Source: an uncultured Clostridia bacterium
GTDB lineage: Bacteria > Bacillota > Clostridia > Christensenellales > Borkfalkiaceae
Assembly (NCBI GenBank): GCA_947570625.1
Contig: CANOUP010000002.1
Coordinates: forward strand, 62,001 to 126,000
DNA: 64,000 nucleotides
Direction of reading: 5' to 3'
Each line of letters begins with the position of its first letter. The first letter of the stretch is position 1. Of this stretch, positions 41,679-50,324 are shown in pieces. A program made the translations under genes and the position numbers. The notes beneath the pieces are model-generated. The model did not search any database and was not told the DNA's origin. It worked only from the letters and a program-made list of their open reading frames with translations.

Positions 41679-41692
41679 CATAATTGCGCAAA
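41679..41692. promoter_or_regulatory. Putative DeoR operator half, rhaB side
   Basis: CATAATTGCGCAAA is the inverted copy of the element at 41611-41623, with one added base. It ends 3 bp before the rhaB -35 box. Confidence 0.5.
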
Positions 41693-41695
41693 CTA

Positions 41696-41724
41696 TGGAC
41701 ATTTTATATCAGCGAGTATATAAT
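41696..41724 (+). promoter_or_regulatory. rhaBAD promoter
   Basis: TGGACA 41696-41701, 17-nt spacer, TATAAT 41719-41724. Start predicted near 41731, so the ATG at 41741 has a short leader containing AGGTG. Confidence 0.7.
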
Positions 41725-41740
41725 GAAAGCAGGTGTTGAT

Positions 41741-43111
41741 ATGAAATATTTTTTAGCGATAGACATAGGAGCGTCAAGCGGGCGCCACATAATCGGCTGG
41801 CTTGGAAACGGCAAACTGCAAACGGAAGAAATATACCGTTTCAGTAACGGGACGGACGTTAAAAACGGGCATCTTATTTGGGATACGAAAAGACTGTTTC
41901 GCGAAGTCGTGACGGGTCTTAAAAAGGCGCGGACTGTCGGCAAAGTTCCTGTATACGTCGGCATAGATACATGGGCGGTCGATTATGCGCTGTTAGACGG
42001 CAAAGACAATTTAATCGGCGAAATGTATGCATACAGGGACAGCCGTACAAACGAGGCGGTGCGCGCCGTACATAGTAAGATTTCGTTTGAAGAATTGTAC
42101 GGCAGGACGGGAGTTCAGTTTCAGCCGTTTAACACCGTCTATCAGCTGTATGCGGATAAAATGAGCGGTAAAGCGGACAAAGCCGAAACAATGCTCATGC
42201 TTCCCGATTACCTTAACTTTTTGCTTACGGGCGTAAAGATTCAGGAATACACCAACGCGACGAGTACGGGACTTATAAACGCTTCTTCGCACGGTTGGGA
42301 TAGTGAAATAATATCAAAACTCTGCTTGCCGGAAAAGATTTTTAACGCTATCTCCCAACCGGGAACGGCTGTCGGCGGATTTACGAAAGAAATTCAGGCG
42401 GAAACAGGATATAACGCGACGGTTATTTTGCCTGCGACTCACGACACCGCAAGCGCGGTGCTCGCGGCGCCGATAGACGGCTGTTCACCGTATATTTCAA
42501 GCGGTACCTGGTCGCTTTTAGGTATTGAACAGCCTGAAGCGCATACCGATAATGGAAGCCTTAAAGCCAACTATTCCAACGAAGGCAGTATAAACTTCGG
42601 CGTCAGATACCAGAAAAACATAATGGGGCTTTGGCTTTTGCAGAGCGTAAGAAAGGAGCTTGGCAATCCGCCGTTTGAAACTCTTGCCAACATGGCTGAA
42701 AGCTGTCCTTTTGCGGGTTTGATAGACGTTAACGACAACCGCTTTCTTGCGCCCGACAGTATGATTGAAGAAATCAAGAAGGCGCTTAATAAAGATTTTG
42801 ATGATGCATCGGCAGTCAGGACGGTTTACGACAGCCTTGCGCAAAGCTATGCAGATGCAGTTAAAGAGATAGAAGCCTATACGGGCAAAGAATACGGTAC
42901 TATAAACATTATAGGCGGAGGAAGCCGTGACGGCTTGCTGAATAAGCTTACCGCAAAAGCAACGGGCAAACGTATTATTACAGGACCGACCGAGGCGACG
43001 GCGATAGGAAATATAGTTATGCAGATGATTGGCGCAGGCGAATTGAATTCGTTGGAAGAAGCGCGGAACATTATAAAAAAATCATTTAATATAAACGAGG
43101 TAGAAATATGA
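41741..43111 (+). CDS. rhaB: L-rhamnulokinase
   Basis: Phosphorylates L-rhamnulose at carbon 1. Seen: FGGY-kinase ATPase halves with FLAIDIGASSGRHI at the N-terminus, GIDTWAVDYALL, THDTASAVLAAP, SSGTWSLLG and the C-terminal GGGSRDGLLNKLTAKATGK. 456 residues, normal. ATG 41741 follows AGGTG at 41731-41735; in-frame starts at 41723 and 41684 lie upstream of the predicted transcript. First gene of the rhamnose operon; the last 4 bp overlap rhaA. Confidence 0.93.
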   Translation: MKYFLAIDIGASSGRHIIGWLGNGKLQTEEIYRFSNGTDVKNGHLIWDTKRLFREVVTGLKKARTVGKVPVYVGIDTWAVDYALLDGKDNLIGEMYAYRDSRTNEAVRAVHSKISFEELYGRTGVQFQPFNTVYQLYADKMSGKADKAETMLMLPDYLNFLLTGVKIQEYTNATSTGLINASSHGWDSEIISKLCLPEKIFNAISQPGTAVGGFTKEIQAETGYNATVILPATHDTASAVLAAPIDGCSPYISSGTWSLLGIEQPEAHTDNGSLKANYSNEGSINFGVRYQKNIMGLWLLQSVRKELGNPPFETLANMAESCPFAGLIDVNDNRFLAPDSMIEEIKKALNKDFDDASAVRTVYDSLAQSYADAVKEIEAYTGKEYGTINIIGGGSRDGLLNKLTAKATGKRIITGPTEATAIGNIVMQMIGAGELNSLEEARNIIKKSFNINEVEI

Positions 43112-44343
43112 ACGCTTACGAATTAGCAAAAAGCGAATATGCCGAGTACGGAGCAGACACCGAAAAAGCAATCGCAGAATTGAAGAATATTCCTGTTTCG
43201 GTGCACTGCTGGCAGGGCGACGACGTTGTCGGGCTCGACGGCGGGGGCAGTCTGAGCGGAGGAATACAGACCACCGGAAATTACCCCGGGCGCGCGAGAA
43301 ATTTTAAAGAGCTTAAAGAAGATTTAAAGACGGCTTTTGCGCTTATGCCCGGCAAAAAGCGCCTCAATCTTCACGCAAGTTACGCTGTTAACGCCGATAC
43401 CGACAGGGATAAATATAAGCCCGAACATTTTGCGGAGTGGGTGAAGTTCGCAAAAGAAATCAATCTTGACGGCATAGACTTCAATCCTACGATGTTTTCG
43501 CACAAAAACGTCAAAGACGGGCTGACGCTCTCTTCGCCCGATGAAAGTATACGCAATTTCTGGATTAATCACTGTATAGCGTGTCTGCGCATTGCGGAGT
43601 ATTTTGCCGACGAATTTAAAAATACCTGTATGGTAAATATATGGATACCCGACGGATTCAAAGACGTTCCCGCCGACAGGCTTACGCCGAGATTGCGTTT
43701 AAAGGATAGCCTCGATAAAATTCTCGCCTGCGGTTACGACACCGAAAAGGTTACCGTAGCCGTCGAAAGTAAAGTTTTCGGAATAGGCGTTGAAAGCTAT
43801 ACGGTGGGCAGTAACGAGTTTTATCAGAATTACGCGGCCAAAAACAATATTTGCTGTCTGCTGGATAACGGGCATTATCATCCTTTGGAGTATGTTTCTG
43901 ATAAAATTCCTGCACTTTTGGCTTTCTACGACAAAATTGCTTTGCACGTAACCAGGGGCGTAAGGTGGGATTCCGACCACGTAGTGCTTTTCGAGGACGA
44001 ACTTAAAGAAATAGCAAAAGAAATAGTTAGGAACGATGCGGTAGATAAAGTTAAAATAGGTCTTGACTATTTCGACGCAAGCATAAACAGGCTGTCTGCC
44101 TGGGTAACGGGACAAAGAGCAATGCAGAAGGCTTTGCTGTTTGCACTTTTGTGCAATCACGGCGAGTTGAAAACATTGCAGGACAATGCAGAATTTACCG
44201 AGCTTATGGTAAAGCAGGAAGAATACAAAACGTTGCCGTTCGGCGCTGTCTGGAAAGAGTATTTAAGGCGCGAAGGCTTGCGCGACACCTATCTTCCAAA
44301 GATAAAAGAATATGAAAAAGTAATTTTGAAAGAGAGGAAATAA
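43108..44343 (+). CDS. rhaA: L-rhamnose isomerase
   Basis: Interconverts L-rhamnose and L-rhamnulose; metal-dependent TIM barrel. Seen: the N-terminal VHCWQGDDVVGLD and the LSGGIQTTGNYPG loop, GIDFNPTMFSH, the metal-site region LDNGHYHPLE and GLDYFDASINR. 411 residues, standard. It overlaps rhaB by 4 bp and is followed 2 bp later by rhaD, so the three enzymes are made together. Confidence 0.95.
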   Translation: MNAYELAKSEYAEYGADTEKAIAELKNIPVSVHCWQGDDVVGLDGGGSLSGGIQTTGNYPGRARNFKELKEDLKTAFALMPGKKRLNLHASYAVNADTDRDKYKPEHFAEWVKFAKEINLDGIDFNPTMFSHKNVKDGLTLSSPDESIRNFWINHCIACLRIAEYFADEFKNTCMVNIWIPDGFKDVPADRLTPRLRLKDSLDKILACGYDTEKVTVAVESKVFGIGVESYTVGSNEFYQNYAAKNNICCLLDNGHYHPLEYVSDKIPALLAFYDKIALHVTRGVRWDSDHVVLFEDELKEIAKEIVRNDAVDKVKIGLDYFDASINRLSAWVTGQRAMQKALLFALLCNHGELKTLQDNAEFTELMVKQEEYKTLPFGAVWKEYLRREGLRDTYLPKIKEYEKVILKERK

Positions 44344-44345
44344 TT

Positions 44346-45233
44346 ATGGGTTTTATGGACGAATTGAAGAAAGCGGGCAAAGAATTGAAGCGATCGCTTA
44401 TGGATATAAAAACGGCTCCTTTTGTCGAAGAAATGTGCAGACTGACGGCAAATATGTACCGTTTGGGCTGGGACGAGAGGAATGGCGGAAATATCAGCTA
44501 TATGCTTGACGAGAAGGAGGTTGCCGAATACCTCGATTTGAACAATGTTATCAGGGTTATTCCTTTAATGGGCGTAGAAGAGGGCAAGTTCGATTGTTCG
44601 GCTTTGGCGGGAAAAATTTTTATCGTCACGGGCACGGGAAAATACTTTAAAAACGTTCAGGAAGACCCGGAAGCAAACCTCGGCATTGTCAGAGTTGCTG
44701 AGAACAATAAGGGGCTTGAACTGTTATGGGGTTACAGCGACGGCGGAAGAACTACGTCCGAACTTCCCGCACATCTTATGTGTCATATGGCAAGGCTCAA
44801 AGTTGACCCGCAAAACAGAGTGGTCATACATTCGCACCCCACCAATACGCTTGCAATGAATTACGTGCACGAGCTTGACGAAAAGAAATTTACTCATACG
44901 CTGTGGGAAATGTGCACCGAGTGTATAGTAGTTTTTCCTGAGGGCGTAGGTATTCTGCCGTGGATGCTTTGCGGTACTAATACGATAGGTGAAGCCACTG
45001 CAGAGAAAATGAGCGATTACCGCCTTGTTGTGTGGGCAATGCACGGTGTTTACGGTTCGGGCAGAACGTTAGATGAAACGTTCGGACTGATTGAAACCGT
45101 TGAAAAAGCGTCGCAGATTTATATGCTGACGTGCAATCTTCCGCGCATAAATACTATTACCGACGCACAGCTTAAAGAAATTGCGGAATTTTTTAAAGTC
45201 GATTACCGTAAAGACTTTCTTAACCTGAAATAA
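44346..45233 (+). CDS. rhaD: Rhamnulose-1-phosphate aldolase
   Basis: Cleaves L-rhamnulose-1-phosphate to dihydroxyacetone phosphate and L-lactaldehyde. Seen: class II aldolase/adducin fold with NGGNISYML, the zinc histidines VVIHSHPTNTLAMNY, the late-metal region VVWAMHGVYGSGRTLDETF, and ELPAHLMCHM. 295 residues, longer than fuculose aldolase and typical of RhaD. AGAGAGGAAATAATT precedes the ATG. Dihydroxyacetone phosphate feeds glycolysis; lactaldehyde goes to the reductase encoded next. Confidence 0.94.
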   Translation: MGFMDELKKAGKELKRSLMDIKTAPFVEEMCRLTANMYRLGWDERNGGNISYMLDEKEVAEYLDLNNVIRVIPLMGVEEGKFDCSALAGKIFIVTGTGKYFKNVQEDPEANLGIVRVAENNKGLELLWGYSDGGRTTSELPAHLMCHMARLKVDPQNRVVIHSHPTNTLAMNYVHELDEKKFTHTLWEMCTECIVVFPEGVGILPWMLCGTNTIGEATAEKMSDYRLVVWAMHGVYGSGRTLDETFGLIETVEKASQIYMLTCNLPRINTITDAQLKEIAEFFKVDYRKDFLNLK

Positions 45234-45374
45234 TAAGCGCAAACTGTCCTGTTGACCGTATTTCTCGCTATTTTTCTCGAGCATATGGTTGTAATGCTCG
45301 AAATTGTAGAGAGGAAAAAGAGGAACAGGCAGAATTAAAAAAAATCAAGTAAAATAAATATGAGGTAAAACAAA

Positions 45375-46520
45375 ATGGCAAGAATAGTATTGAACGAAAC
45401 GAGCTATCACGGCGCGGGCTGTATAGCCGAAATCGCAGGCGAAGTTAAAAGGCGCGGATTAAATAAAGCGTTTGTATGCTCCGACCCCGATCTTGTAAAG
45501 TTTAAGGTAACGGACAAGGTTCTAAACGTATTGAAAAGCGAAAATCTGTCTTACGAACTTTACTGTGATATCAAACCCAATCCCACAATCGAAAATGTTC
45601 AAAGCGGTGTAAAAGCTTATAAAAAGAGCGGGGCAGACTATATTATTGCAATAGGCGGAGGTTCGTCTATGGACACCGCAAAAGCAATAGGTATAATTAT
45701 AAACAATCCCGAGTTCGAGGACGTGCGTTCTCTAGAAGGCATCGCGCCCACAAAAAATCCCAGCGTTCCCATTATAGCAGTTCCTACCACGGCAGGCACT
45801 GCGGCGGAAGTTACCATAAATTACGTAATAACCGATGTCGAAAAGAAGCGCAAGTTCGTGTGCGTTGACGTTCACGATATCCCCGTCATTGCAGTCGTCG
45901 ACAGCAATATGATGAGCACTATGCCGAAAGGTTTGACGGCCGCAACGGGTATGGACGCGTTGACGCACGCAATCGAAGGTTACATAACGAAAGGCGCATG
46001 GGAAATGACCGATATGTTCCACCTGAAGGCTATCGAGATTATTGCCCGCTCCTTGCGCGGTGCGGTCAACGGCGAAAATGAAGGACGCGAGGGAATGGCG
46101 CTTGGACAGTATATTGCGGGTATGGGTTTCTCGAACGTAGGACTTGGCATTGTTCACTCAATGGCTCACGCGCTCGGCGCGGTTTACGATACGCCCCACG
46201 GCGTTGCAAACGCAATACTTCTGCCTACGGTAATGGCTTATAACGCAGAAGCAACAGGCGAAAAGTACCGTGATATTGCAAAGGCAATGGGTGTAAAAGG
46301 CGTAGACGGTATGACTATCGCAGAGGCGAGAAAATGCGCCTGCGAAGCAGTTGCAAAGCTTTCGAAAGATGTAGGTATTCCGCAGAACTTAAAGGGAATA
46401 GTCAAGGAAGAGGATATCGATTTCTTAGCTCAGTCCGCTATGGACGACGCTTGCCGTCCGGGCAATCCGAAAGACCCGGTCAAAGAGGATATTATCAATC
46501 TTTATAAATCACTGCTTTAA
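45375..46520 (+). CDS. fucO: Lactaldehyde reductase (iron-dependent alcohol dehydrogenase)
   Basis: Reduces L-lactaldehyde to 1,2-propanediol, recycling NADH in anaerobic rhamnose use. Seen: group III alcohol dehydrogenase with the NAD loop GGGSSMDTAKAIG, TTAGTAAEVT, and the iron ligands in ATGMDALTHAIEGY and SMAHALGAVYDTPHGVANAI. 381 residues. A 141-bp gap after rhaD contains a small stem (45277-45301) but no promoter, so it is probably read from the rha message. TGAGGT precedes the ATG. Confidence 0.92.
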   Translation: MARIVLNETSYHGAGCIAEIAGEVKRRGLNKAFVCSDPDLVKFKVTDKVLNVLKSENLSYELYCDIKPNPTIENVQSGVKAYKKSGADYIIAIGGGSSMDTAKAIGIIINNPEFEDVRSLEGIAPTKNPSVPIIAVPTTAGTAAEVTINYVITDVEKKRKFVCVDVHDIPVIAVVDSNMMSTMPKGLTAATGMDALTHAIEGYITKGAWEMTDMFHLKAIEIIARSLRGAVNGENEGREGMALGQYIAGMGFSNVGLGIVHSMAHALGAVYDTPHGVANAILLPTVMAYNAEATGEKYRDIAKAMGVKGVDGMTIAEARKCACEAVAKLSKDVGIPQNLKGIVKEEDIDFLAQSAMDDACRPGNPKDPVKEDIINLYKSLL

Positions 46521-46524
46521 TATA

Positions 46525-46552
46525 AGAAACCGCCTTCAAAGGCGGTTTCTTT
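46525..46552 (+). terminator. Terminator of the rhamnose operon
   Basis: AGAAACCGCCT (46525-46535) and AGGCGGTTTCT (46540-46550), 4-nt loop, short T-run. Confidence 0.85.
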
Positions 46553-46562
46553 GTACTAAATA

Positions 46563-46591
46563 TTGACACTGCGGTAAAGTTATATTATAAT
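46563..46591 (+). promoter_or_regulatory. Promoter of the CoA-disulfide-reductase-like gene
   Basis: TTGACA 46563-46568, 17-nt spacer, TATAAT 46586-46591. Leader of about 42 nt with GGGAGG before the ATG. Confidence 0.82.
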
Positions 46592-46639
46592 AATTCAAAT
46601 AATTGCAGATAATATTATTAGTAAGGTCGGGAGGCTGAA

Positions 46640-48328
46640 ATGAAAGTTGTAATTGTCGGCGGAGTAGCGGGCGGGGCGACAGCGGGCGCCCGTATACGCA
46701 GACTTGATGAAAGGGCGGAAATAGTTATATTCGAGCGGTCGGGATATATATCATACGCAAACTGCGGGTTGCCGTATTATATAGGCGGTGTGATAGCAGA
46801 CCGTGAAGATTTGACGCTTCAAACGCCCGAAGGCTTTTTTTCGCGTTACAATATTTCAGCCCATGTCAACTGTGAAGTCATTGATATAAATCGAGAAAGT
46901 AAAACAGTTTCTGTCGTAAATCTGGTAACGGGCGAAAAGTTCGAGGAAAACTACGACAAACTTATTTTATCGCCCGGCGCCAAGCCCGTTTTGCCTGATT
47001 TTTATATAAACGACAAGCGCGTATTTATTTTGCGCACGGTAGAGGATACGTTAAAAATCCGTTCGTTTATATCTTCGTCAAGTGCGAAGTCGGCTGTTGT
47101 AATAGGGGGCGGTTTCATCGGTATGGAAACTGCCGAAAATTTAAAAGAAGCAGGGCTTAAAGTCACGCTAATTCAGCGCGGTGAACATCTTCTTAATACC
47201 GTCGATAAAGAAATTGCCTCTTTTATTCACGCAACGTTCCGCAGTAACGGCATAAGATTGCTTCTAAACGCGCAGACCGAAATAATAGTGCCGAAACAAG
47301 ACGGCGTATGCGTTGAATTAGCCTGTGGCGAAAAGATATTATGCGATATGGTGCTGGTTGCTGTCGGCGTTGTTCCCGAAAACGCACTTGCAAAGAAAGC
47401 CGGCTTGAAACTCGGAGTGAAGGGCGCAATCAAAGTAAACGAAAGAATGCAAACTTCTGCCCCCGATATATATGCTGTTGGCGACGCTGTGGAAGTTAAA
47501 AATTTCGTTACAGGTCAGGAATCATTGATTGCTCTCGCCGGACCCGCAAACAAGCAAGGGAGAATTGCGGGGGATAATATTTGCGGTATAAAAAGTAAAT
47601 ATAAAGGTTCGCAAGGGTCGTCCGTTATCAAGATATTTGATAAAACGGTCGCCGTTACTGGCATTAATGAAGAGCAGGCAAAAGTTTTGGGGTATACATA
47701 CGAAAAGGTGATACTGTCGCCGTCTTCGCATGCGGGGTATTACCCCGGCGGGAAAGTGATGACGCTCAAACTTTTGTATGAAAAAAAATCGCTTAAAATT
47801 TTAGGCGCGCAAATTTACGGCTCGGACGGCGTTGATAAGCGCATCGACGTATTAGCGACTGCCATACGCGCGGGATTAAAAGCCGATGAATTGAAAGATT
47901 TGGATTTGGCGTATGCACCGCCTTATTCCTCAGCGAAAGACCCCGTAAATATGGCGGGCTTTATAGCTGAAAATATAGAAAACGGAATCGTAAAGCAGTT
48001 TTATTACGAAGATATTCCCGCTCTGACAAATAAAGACGGTATTACTTTGCTTGATGCGAGAACTGCGGGAGAATACGTAAGAGGACACGCGGAAGGATTC
48101 ATAAATATTCCGTTGGACAGTTTACGCGAAAGACTTTCCGAACTCGACATAAAAAAAGATATCTATGTAATTTGTCAAAGCGGTTTGCGCAGTTATATTG
48201 CGTCAAGAATTTTAACGCAGAACGGTTTTAACGTTTACAATTTTGCGGGCGGTTACAGGCTTTACAGTGCTATTAAAAACGAAGAACTTACCTCGGAGGA
48301 ATGTTTTCCTTGCGGTAAAAATAAATAA
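46640..48328 (+). CDS. CoA-disulfide reductase/NADH oxidase with rhodanese domain
   Basis: 562 residues. Seen: FAD site VVIVGGVAGGATA at the N-terminus, the single redox cysteine in SYANCGLPYYIGG (near residue 43), the NAD(P)-binding VIGGGFIGMETAENL, the second FAD motif IYAVGDAVEV, a dimerisation domain, and a C-terminal rhodanese domain (about residues 465-555) with active cysteine in VICQSGLRSYIAS. Known: this fusion reduces CoA disulfide or persulfide and polysulfide and serves in redox and sulfur stress. It is followed 15 bp later by a rubredoxin gene, its likely operon partner. Confidence 0.92.
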   Translation: MKVVIVGGVAGGATAGARIRRLDERAEIVIFERSGYISYANCGLPYYIGGVIADREDLTLQTPEGFFSRYNISAHVNCEVIDINRESKTVSVVNLVTGEKFEENYDKLILSPGAKPVLPDFYINDKRVFILRTVEDTLKIRSFISSSSAKSAVVIGGGFIGMETAENLKEAGLKVTLIQRGEHLLNTVDKEIASFIHATFRSNGIRLLLNAQTEIIVPKQDGVCVELACGEKILCDMVLVAVGVVPENALAKKAGLKLGVKGAIKVNERMQTSAPDIYAVGDAVEVKNFVTGQESLIALAGPANKQGRIAGDNICGIKSKYKGSQGSSVIKIFDKTVAVTGINEEQAKVLGYTYEKVILSPSSHAGYYPGGKVMTLKLLYEKKSLKILGAQIYGSDGVDKRIDVLATAIRAGLKADELKDLDLAYAPPYSSAKDPVNMAGFIAENIENGIVKQFYYEDIPALTNKDGITLLDARTAGEYVRGHAEGFINIPLDSLRERLSELDIKKDIYVICQSGLRSYIASRILTQNGFNVYNFAGGYRLYSAIKNEELTSEECFPCGKNK

Positions 48329-48343
48329 ATAAGGAGATTAAAA

Positions 48344-48502
48344 ATGAAATATGTATGCGAGGTTTGCGGTTGGGAATACGATGAGGAAGAGGGTTATCCC
48401 GAAGCCGGTATAGCGCCCGGCACGAAATGGGAAAACGTTCCCGAAAATTTTGAATGCCCCCTTTGCTCGGTAGGTAAAGACCAGTTTTCAAAAGCAGAAT
48501 AA
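48344..48502 (+). CDS. Rubredoxin
   Basis: 52 residues; small iron electron carrier. Seen: both iron-binding pairs CEVCG (residues 5-9) and CPLCS (residues 38-42), with the intervening WEYDEEEGYPEAGIAPGTKW. AAGGAGA at 48331-48337 precedes ATG 48344. Shares a transcript with the flavoprotein gene upstream and is a plausible electron donor for the reverse rubrerythrin at 38964-39491. Confidence 0.95.
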   Translation: MKYVCEVCGWEYDEEEGYPEAGIAPGTKWENVPENFECPLCSVGKDQFSKAE

Positions 48503-48514
48503 ATTAAAAGGCTT

Positions 48515-48549
48515 AAAACACGGCGGTTATATATAATCGCCGTGTTTTT
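48515..48549 (+). terminator. Terminator after rubredoxin
   Basis: AAAACACGGCG (48515-48525) and CGCCGTGTTTT (48538-48548), T-run; the 12-nt loop can pair further. Confidence 0.88.
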
Positions 48550-48632
48550 ATTACGCAATAACAAGTGTAAAATATTTTGTGTCAATTTCAAGCAAGTAAC
48601 GACATAAATATATATATAAGGAGATTTATTGT

Positions 48633-48863
48633 ATGGAAGATACCTTCAACACTACTGAAACCACAATTAAACAACCTACGGCAGAAGAAATTTGCGGTTC
48701 AATAAATATTCTCGATACCGTACACCTCAAAAATCTTGTAGAGGATCTTGCAAAACTTTACGGTACGTCCGTAAGCACAAAGGTTGCAAAAGATTCTAAG
48801 GTAATGGCAGAGAAGAGGCTGATAGAGGCTATTCGTGCAAATCTTGACCGTTATAACGGTTAA
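48633..48863 (+). CDS. Small hypothetical protein
   Basis: 76 residues, acidic N-terminus and helical remainder (ILDTVHLKNLVEDLAKLYG, VMAEKRLIEAIRANLDRY). No motif, signal or membrane segment recognised. AAGGAGAT at 48618-48625 is a strong ribosome binding site and a terminator follows 24 bp after the stop, so it is a credible monocistronic gene. Function unknown. Confidence 0.68.
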   Translation: MEDTFNTTETTIKQPTAEEICGSINILDTVHLKNLVEDLAKLYGTSVSTKVAKDSKVMAEKRLIEAIRANLDRYNG

Positions 48864-48886
48864 TAAACAAATTTAACCTAAACAAG

Positions 48887-48918
48887 AAACCGCCGTACAT
48901 TAGGTACAGCGGTTTTTT
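48887..48918 (+). terminator. Terminator after 48633-48863
   Basis: AAACCGCCGTAC (48887-48898) and GTACAGCGGTTT (48904-48915) with one mismatch, 5-nt loop, T-run. Confidence 0.85.
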
Positions 48919-49048
48919 GTTTGCGTAAAATGCCGATTGAAGAACAAGTGAAAACATTAAAAACGATATAAGCAGTTGTTTTAAAGCAAGTTTCAAACGG
49001 TTTCAGAGCGCGCAAAACAGACAGGACAAAATCCGACCTGTTTACGGT

Positions 49049-49077
49049 TTGACAAATGAACTTTCAAGCCTTATAAT
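49049..49077 (+). promoter_or_regulatory. Perfect consensus promoter in an intergenic region
   Basis: TTGACA 49049-49054, exactly 17 nt, TATAAT 49072-49077. No gene on this strand lies within 270 bp downstream. The 130 bases before it (48919-49048) show no ORF or repeat that I can name. Confidence 0.75.
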
Positions 49078-49083
49078 AGCAAA

Positions 49084-49184
49084 TAAATAGCAAACGGGCT
49101 ATTTTCTTTTCAGCAAACAATTTTTAGTAAAATCAATATATAGTGGTAGAATAGAAGAAAAACCACCGTGTTTGGTGGTTTTTT
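49084..49184 (+). ncRNA. Candidate small RNA
   Basis: About 100 nt from the predicted start of the perfect promoter at 49049-49077 to a rho-independent terminator ending at 49184. It contains a small ATAGC/GGCTAT hairpin near 49090 and an AT-rich middle, and has no start codon with a ribosome binding site. Function unknown. A caveat: the terminator is bidirectional and also serves tRNA-Thr on the other strand. Confidence 0.45.
49158..49184. terminator. Bidirectional terminator (tRNA-Thr and small RNA candidate)
   Basis: AAAAACCACC (49158-49167) and GGTGGTTTTT (49174-49183), 6-nt loop. Confidence 0.88.
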
Positions 49185-49188
49185 CCTT

Positions 49189-49264
<76 letters not shown>

Positions 49265-49284
49265 AATATTTAATTTACTTGAAT

Positions 49285-49313
49285 ATTATATTTTAAATAC
49301 ACTTTATTGTCAA
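49285..49313 (-). promoter_or_regulatory. tRNA-Thr promoter, perfect consensus
   Basis: Minus-strand TTGACA at 49313-49308, 17 nt, TATAAT at 49290-49285. Start expected about 7 nt beyond, some 14 nt before the mature 5' end. Confidence 0.82.
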
Positions 49314-49352
49314 TTCATTTTAATGATATATTTATAATTTTTTGGAGTAAAA

Positions 49353-50267
49353 ATGCAGAACAACGATTTGGAGAAAACGGCGGTACGGGTATCGGTTGTT
49401 ACTATAATTATAAATACGCTTTTATCTGTTTTTAAATTATTTGCAGGTATATTCGGTAAATCTTATGCGTTGATTTCTGACGCGGTACATTCTGCTTCCG
49501 ATGTGTTTTCTACAATTATAGTTTTGCTCGGCGTAAAAATTTCCGCAAAAAAAGCAGACAAAAATCATCCGTTCGGACACGAAAGATTTGAATGCGTAGC
49601 GGCGATACTGCTTGCCGTAGTATTGTTTGCGACGGGCGCAGGTATAGGATATTCAGGAATAAAAAATATAGTAACAGGCGAATATAATAATTTCGCCGTT
49701 CCCGGGATTATTGCGCTTGTTGCGGCCGCGGTTTCAATAGCGGTTAAAGAAGGTATGTTCTGGTATACTTATTCAGCGGCAAAACGAGTTAACTCGTCGG
49801 CATTGAAAGCCGACGCATGGCATCACCGGTCCGACGCATTTTCTTCGATAGGCAGTCTTATTGGCGTTATCGGCGGATTATGCGGGGTTAAGATACTCGA
49901 TTCTATTGCATGCATAGTTATTTGTTTGTTGATAATTAAGGCTTCGATACAGATATTTTTCGATGCCATTAAAAAAATGACGGATGAAGCATGCGATGAA
50001 AAAACAGAAGAAGAGTTTAAAGCTTGCATATTATCCTGCGATGGAGTTAAAAGGATAGATAAGCTTTTAACAAGACAGTTCGGAAACAGGATATACGTCA
50101 TTGTAGAGATAGCCTGCGACGGCGGATTGCCTCTCGTTGAAGCGCACGGTATTGCGGAAAACGTGCATAAAGGGATAGAGGAAAAATTTCCGTTGGTCAA
50201 ACATGTAACTGTTCACGTTAATCCTTATGTCTGTGATACCCCGTCTGAAACAGAAGACGATATTTGA
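49353..50267 (+). CDS. Cation diffusion facilitator transporter
   Basis: 304 residues with six hydrophobic segments and a C-terminal cytoplasmic metal-binding domain. Seen: site A residues in SDAVHSASDVFS and DAWHHRSDAFSS, the HPFGHERFE loop between helices 2 and 3, and a histidine in the C-terminal VHVNPYVCD. Known: CDF proteins export Zn2+, Fe2+, Mn2+ or Co2+ in exchange for protons. The D-H-x-x-D pattern in helix 5 (DAWHHRSD) fits Zn or Fe rather than the DxxxD of Mn-CDFs, but metal choice remains uncertain. TTGGAG precedes the ATG. Confidence 0.93.
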   Translation: MQNNDLEKTAVRVSVVTIIINTLLSVFKLFAGIFGKSYALISDAVHSASDVFSTIIVLLGVKISAKKADKNHPFGHERFECVAAILLAVVLFATGAGIGYSGIKNIVTGEYNNFAVPGIIALVAAAVSIAVKEGMFWYTYSAAKRVNSSALKADAWHHRSDAFSSIGSLIGVIGGLCGVKILDSIACIVICLLIIKASIQIFFDAIKKMTDEACDEKTEEEFKACILSCDGVKRIDKLLTRQFGNRIYVIVEIACDGGLPLVEAHGIAENVHKGIEEKFPLVKHVTVHVNPYVCDTPSETEDDI

Positions 50268-50303
50268 AAAGCGCGCCTTTAAATTCAAAAATGCGCGCTT
50301 TTC
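50266..50303. terminator. Bidirectional terminator between CDF and DnaD genes
   Basis: GAAAAGCGCGC (50266-50276) pairs perfectly with GCGCGCTTTTC (50293-50303); A and T runs on both sides. Confidence 0.85.
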
Positions 50304-50324
50304 GTTATGTTTGATAATAATATG

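Noticed and set aside
45277-45301. 8-bp stem between rhaD and fucO as a terminator
   Set aside because: 9-nt loop and no T-run follows; it may slow or process the message but does not look like a terminator.
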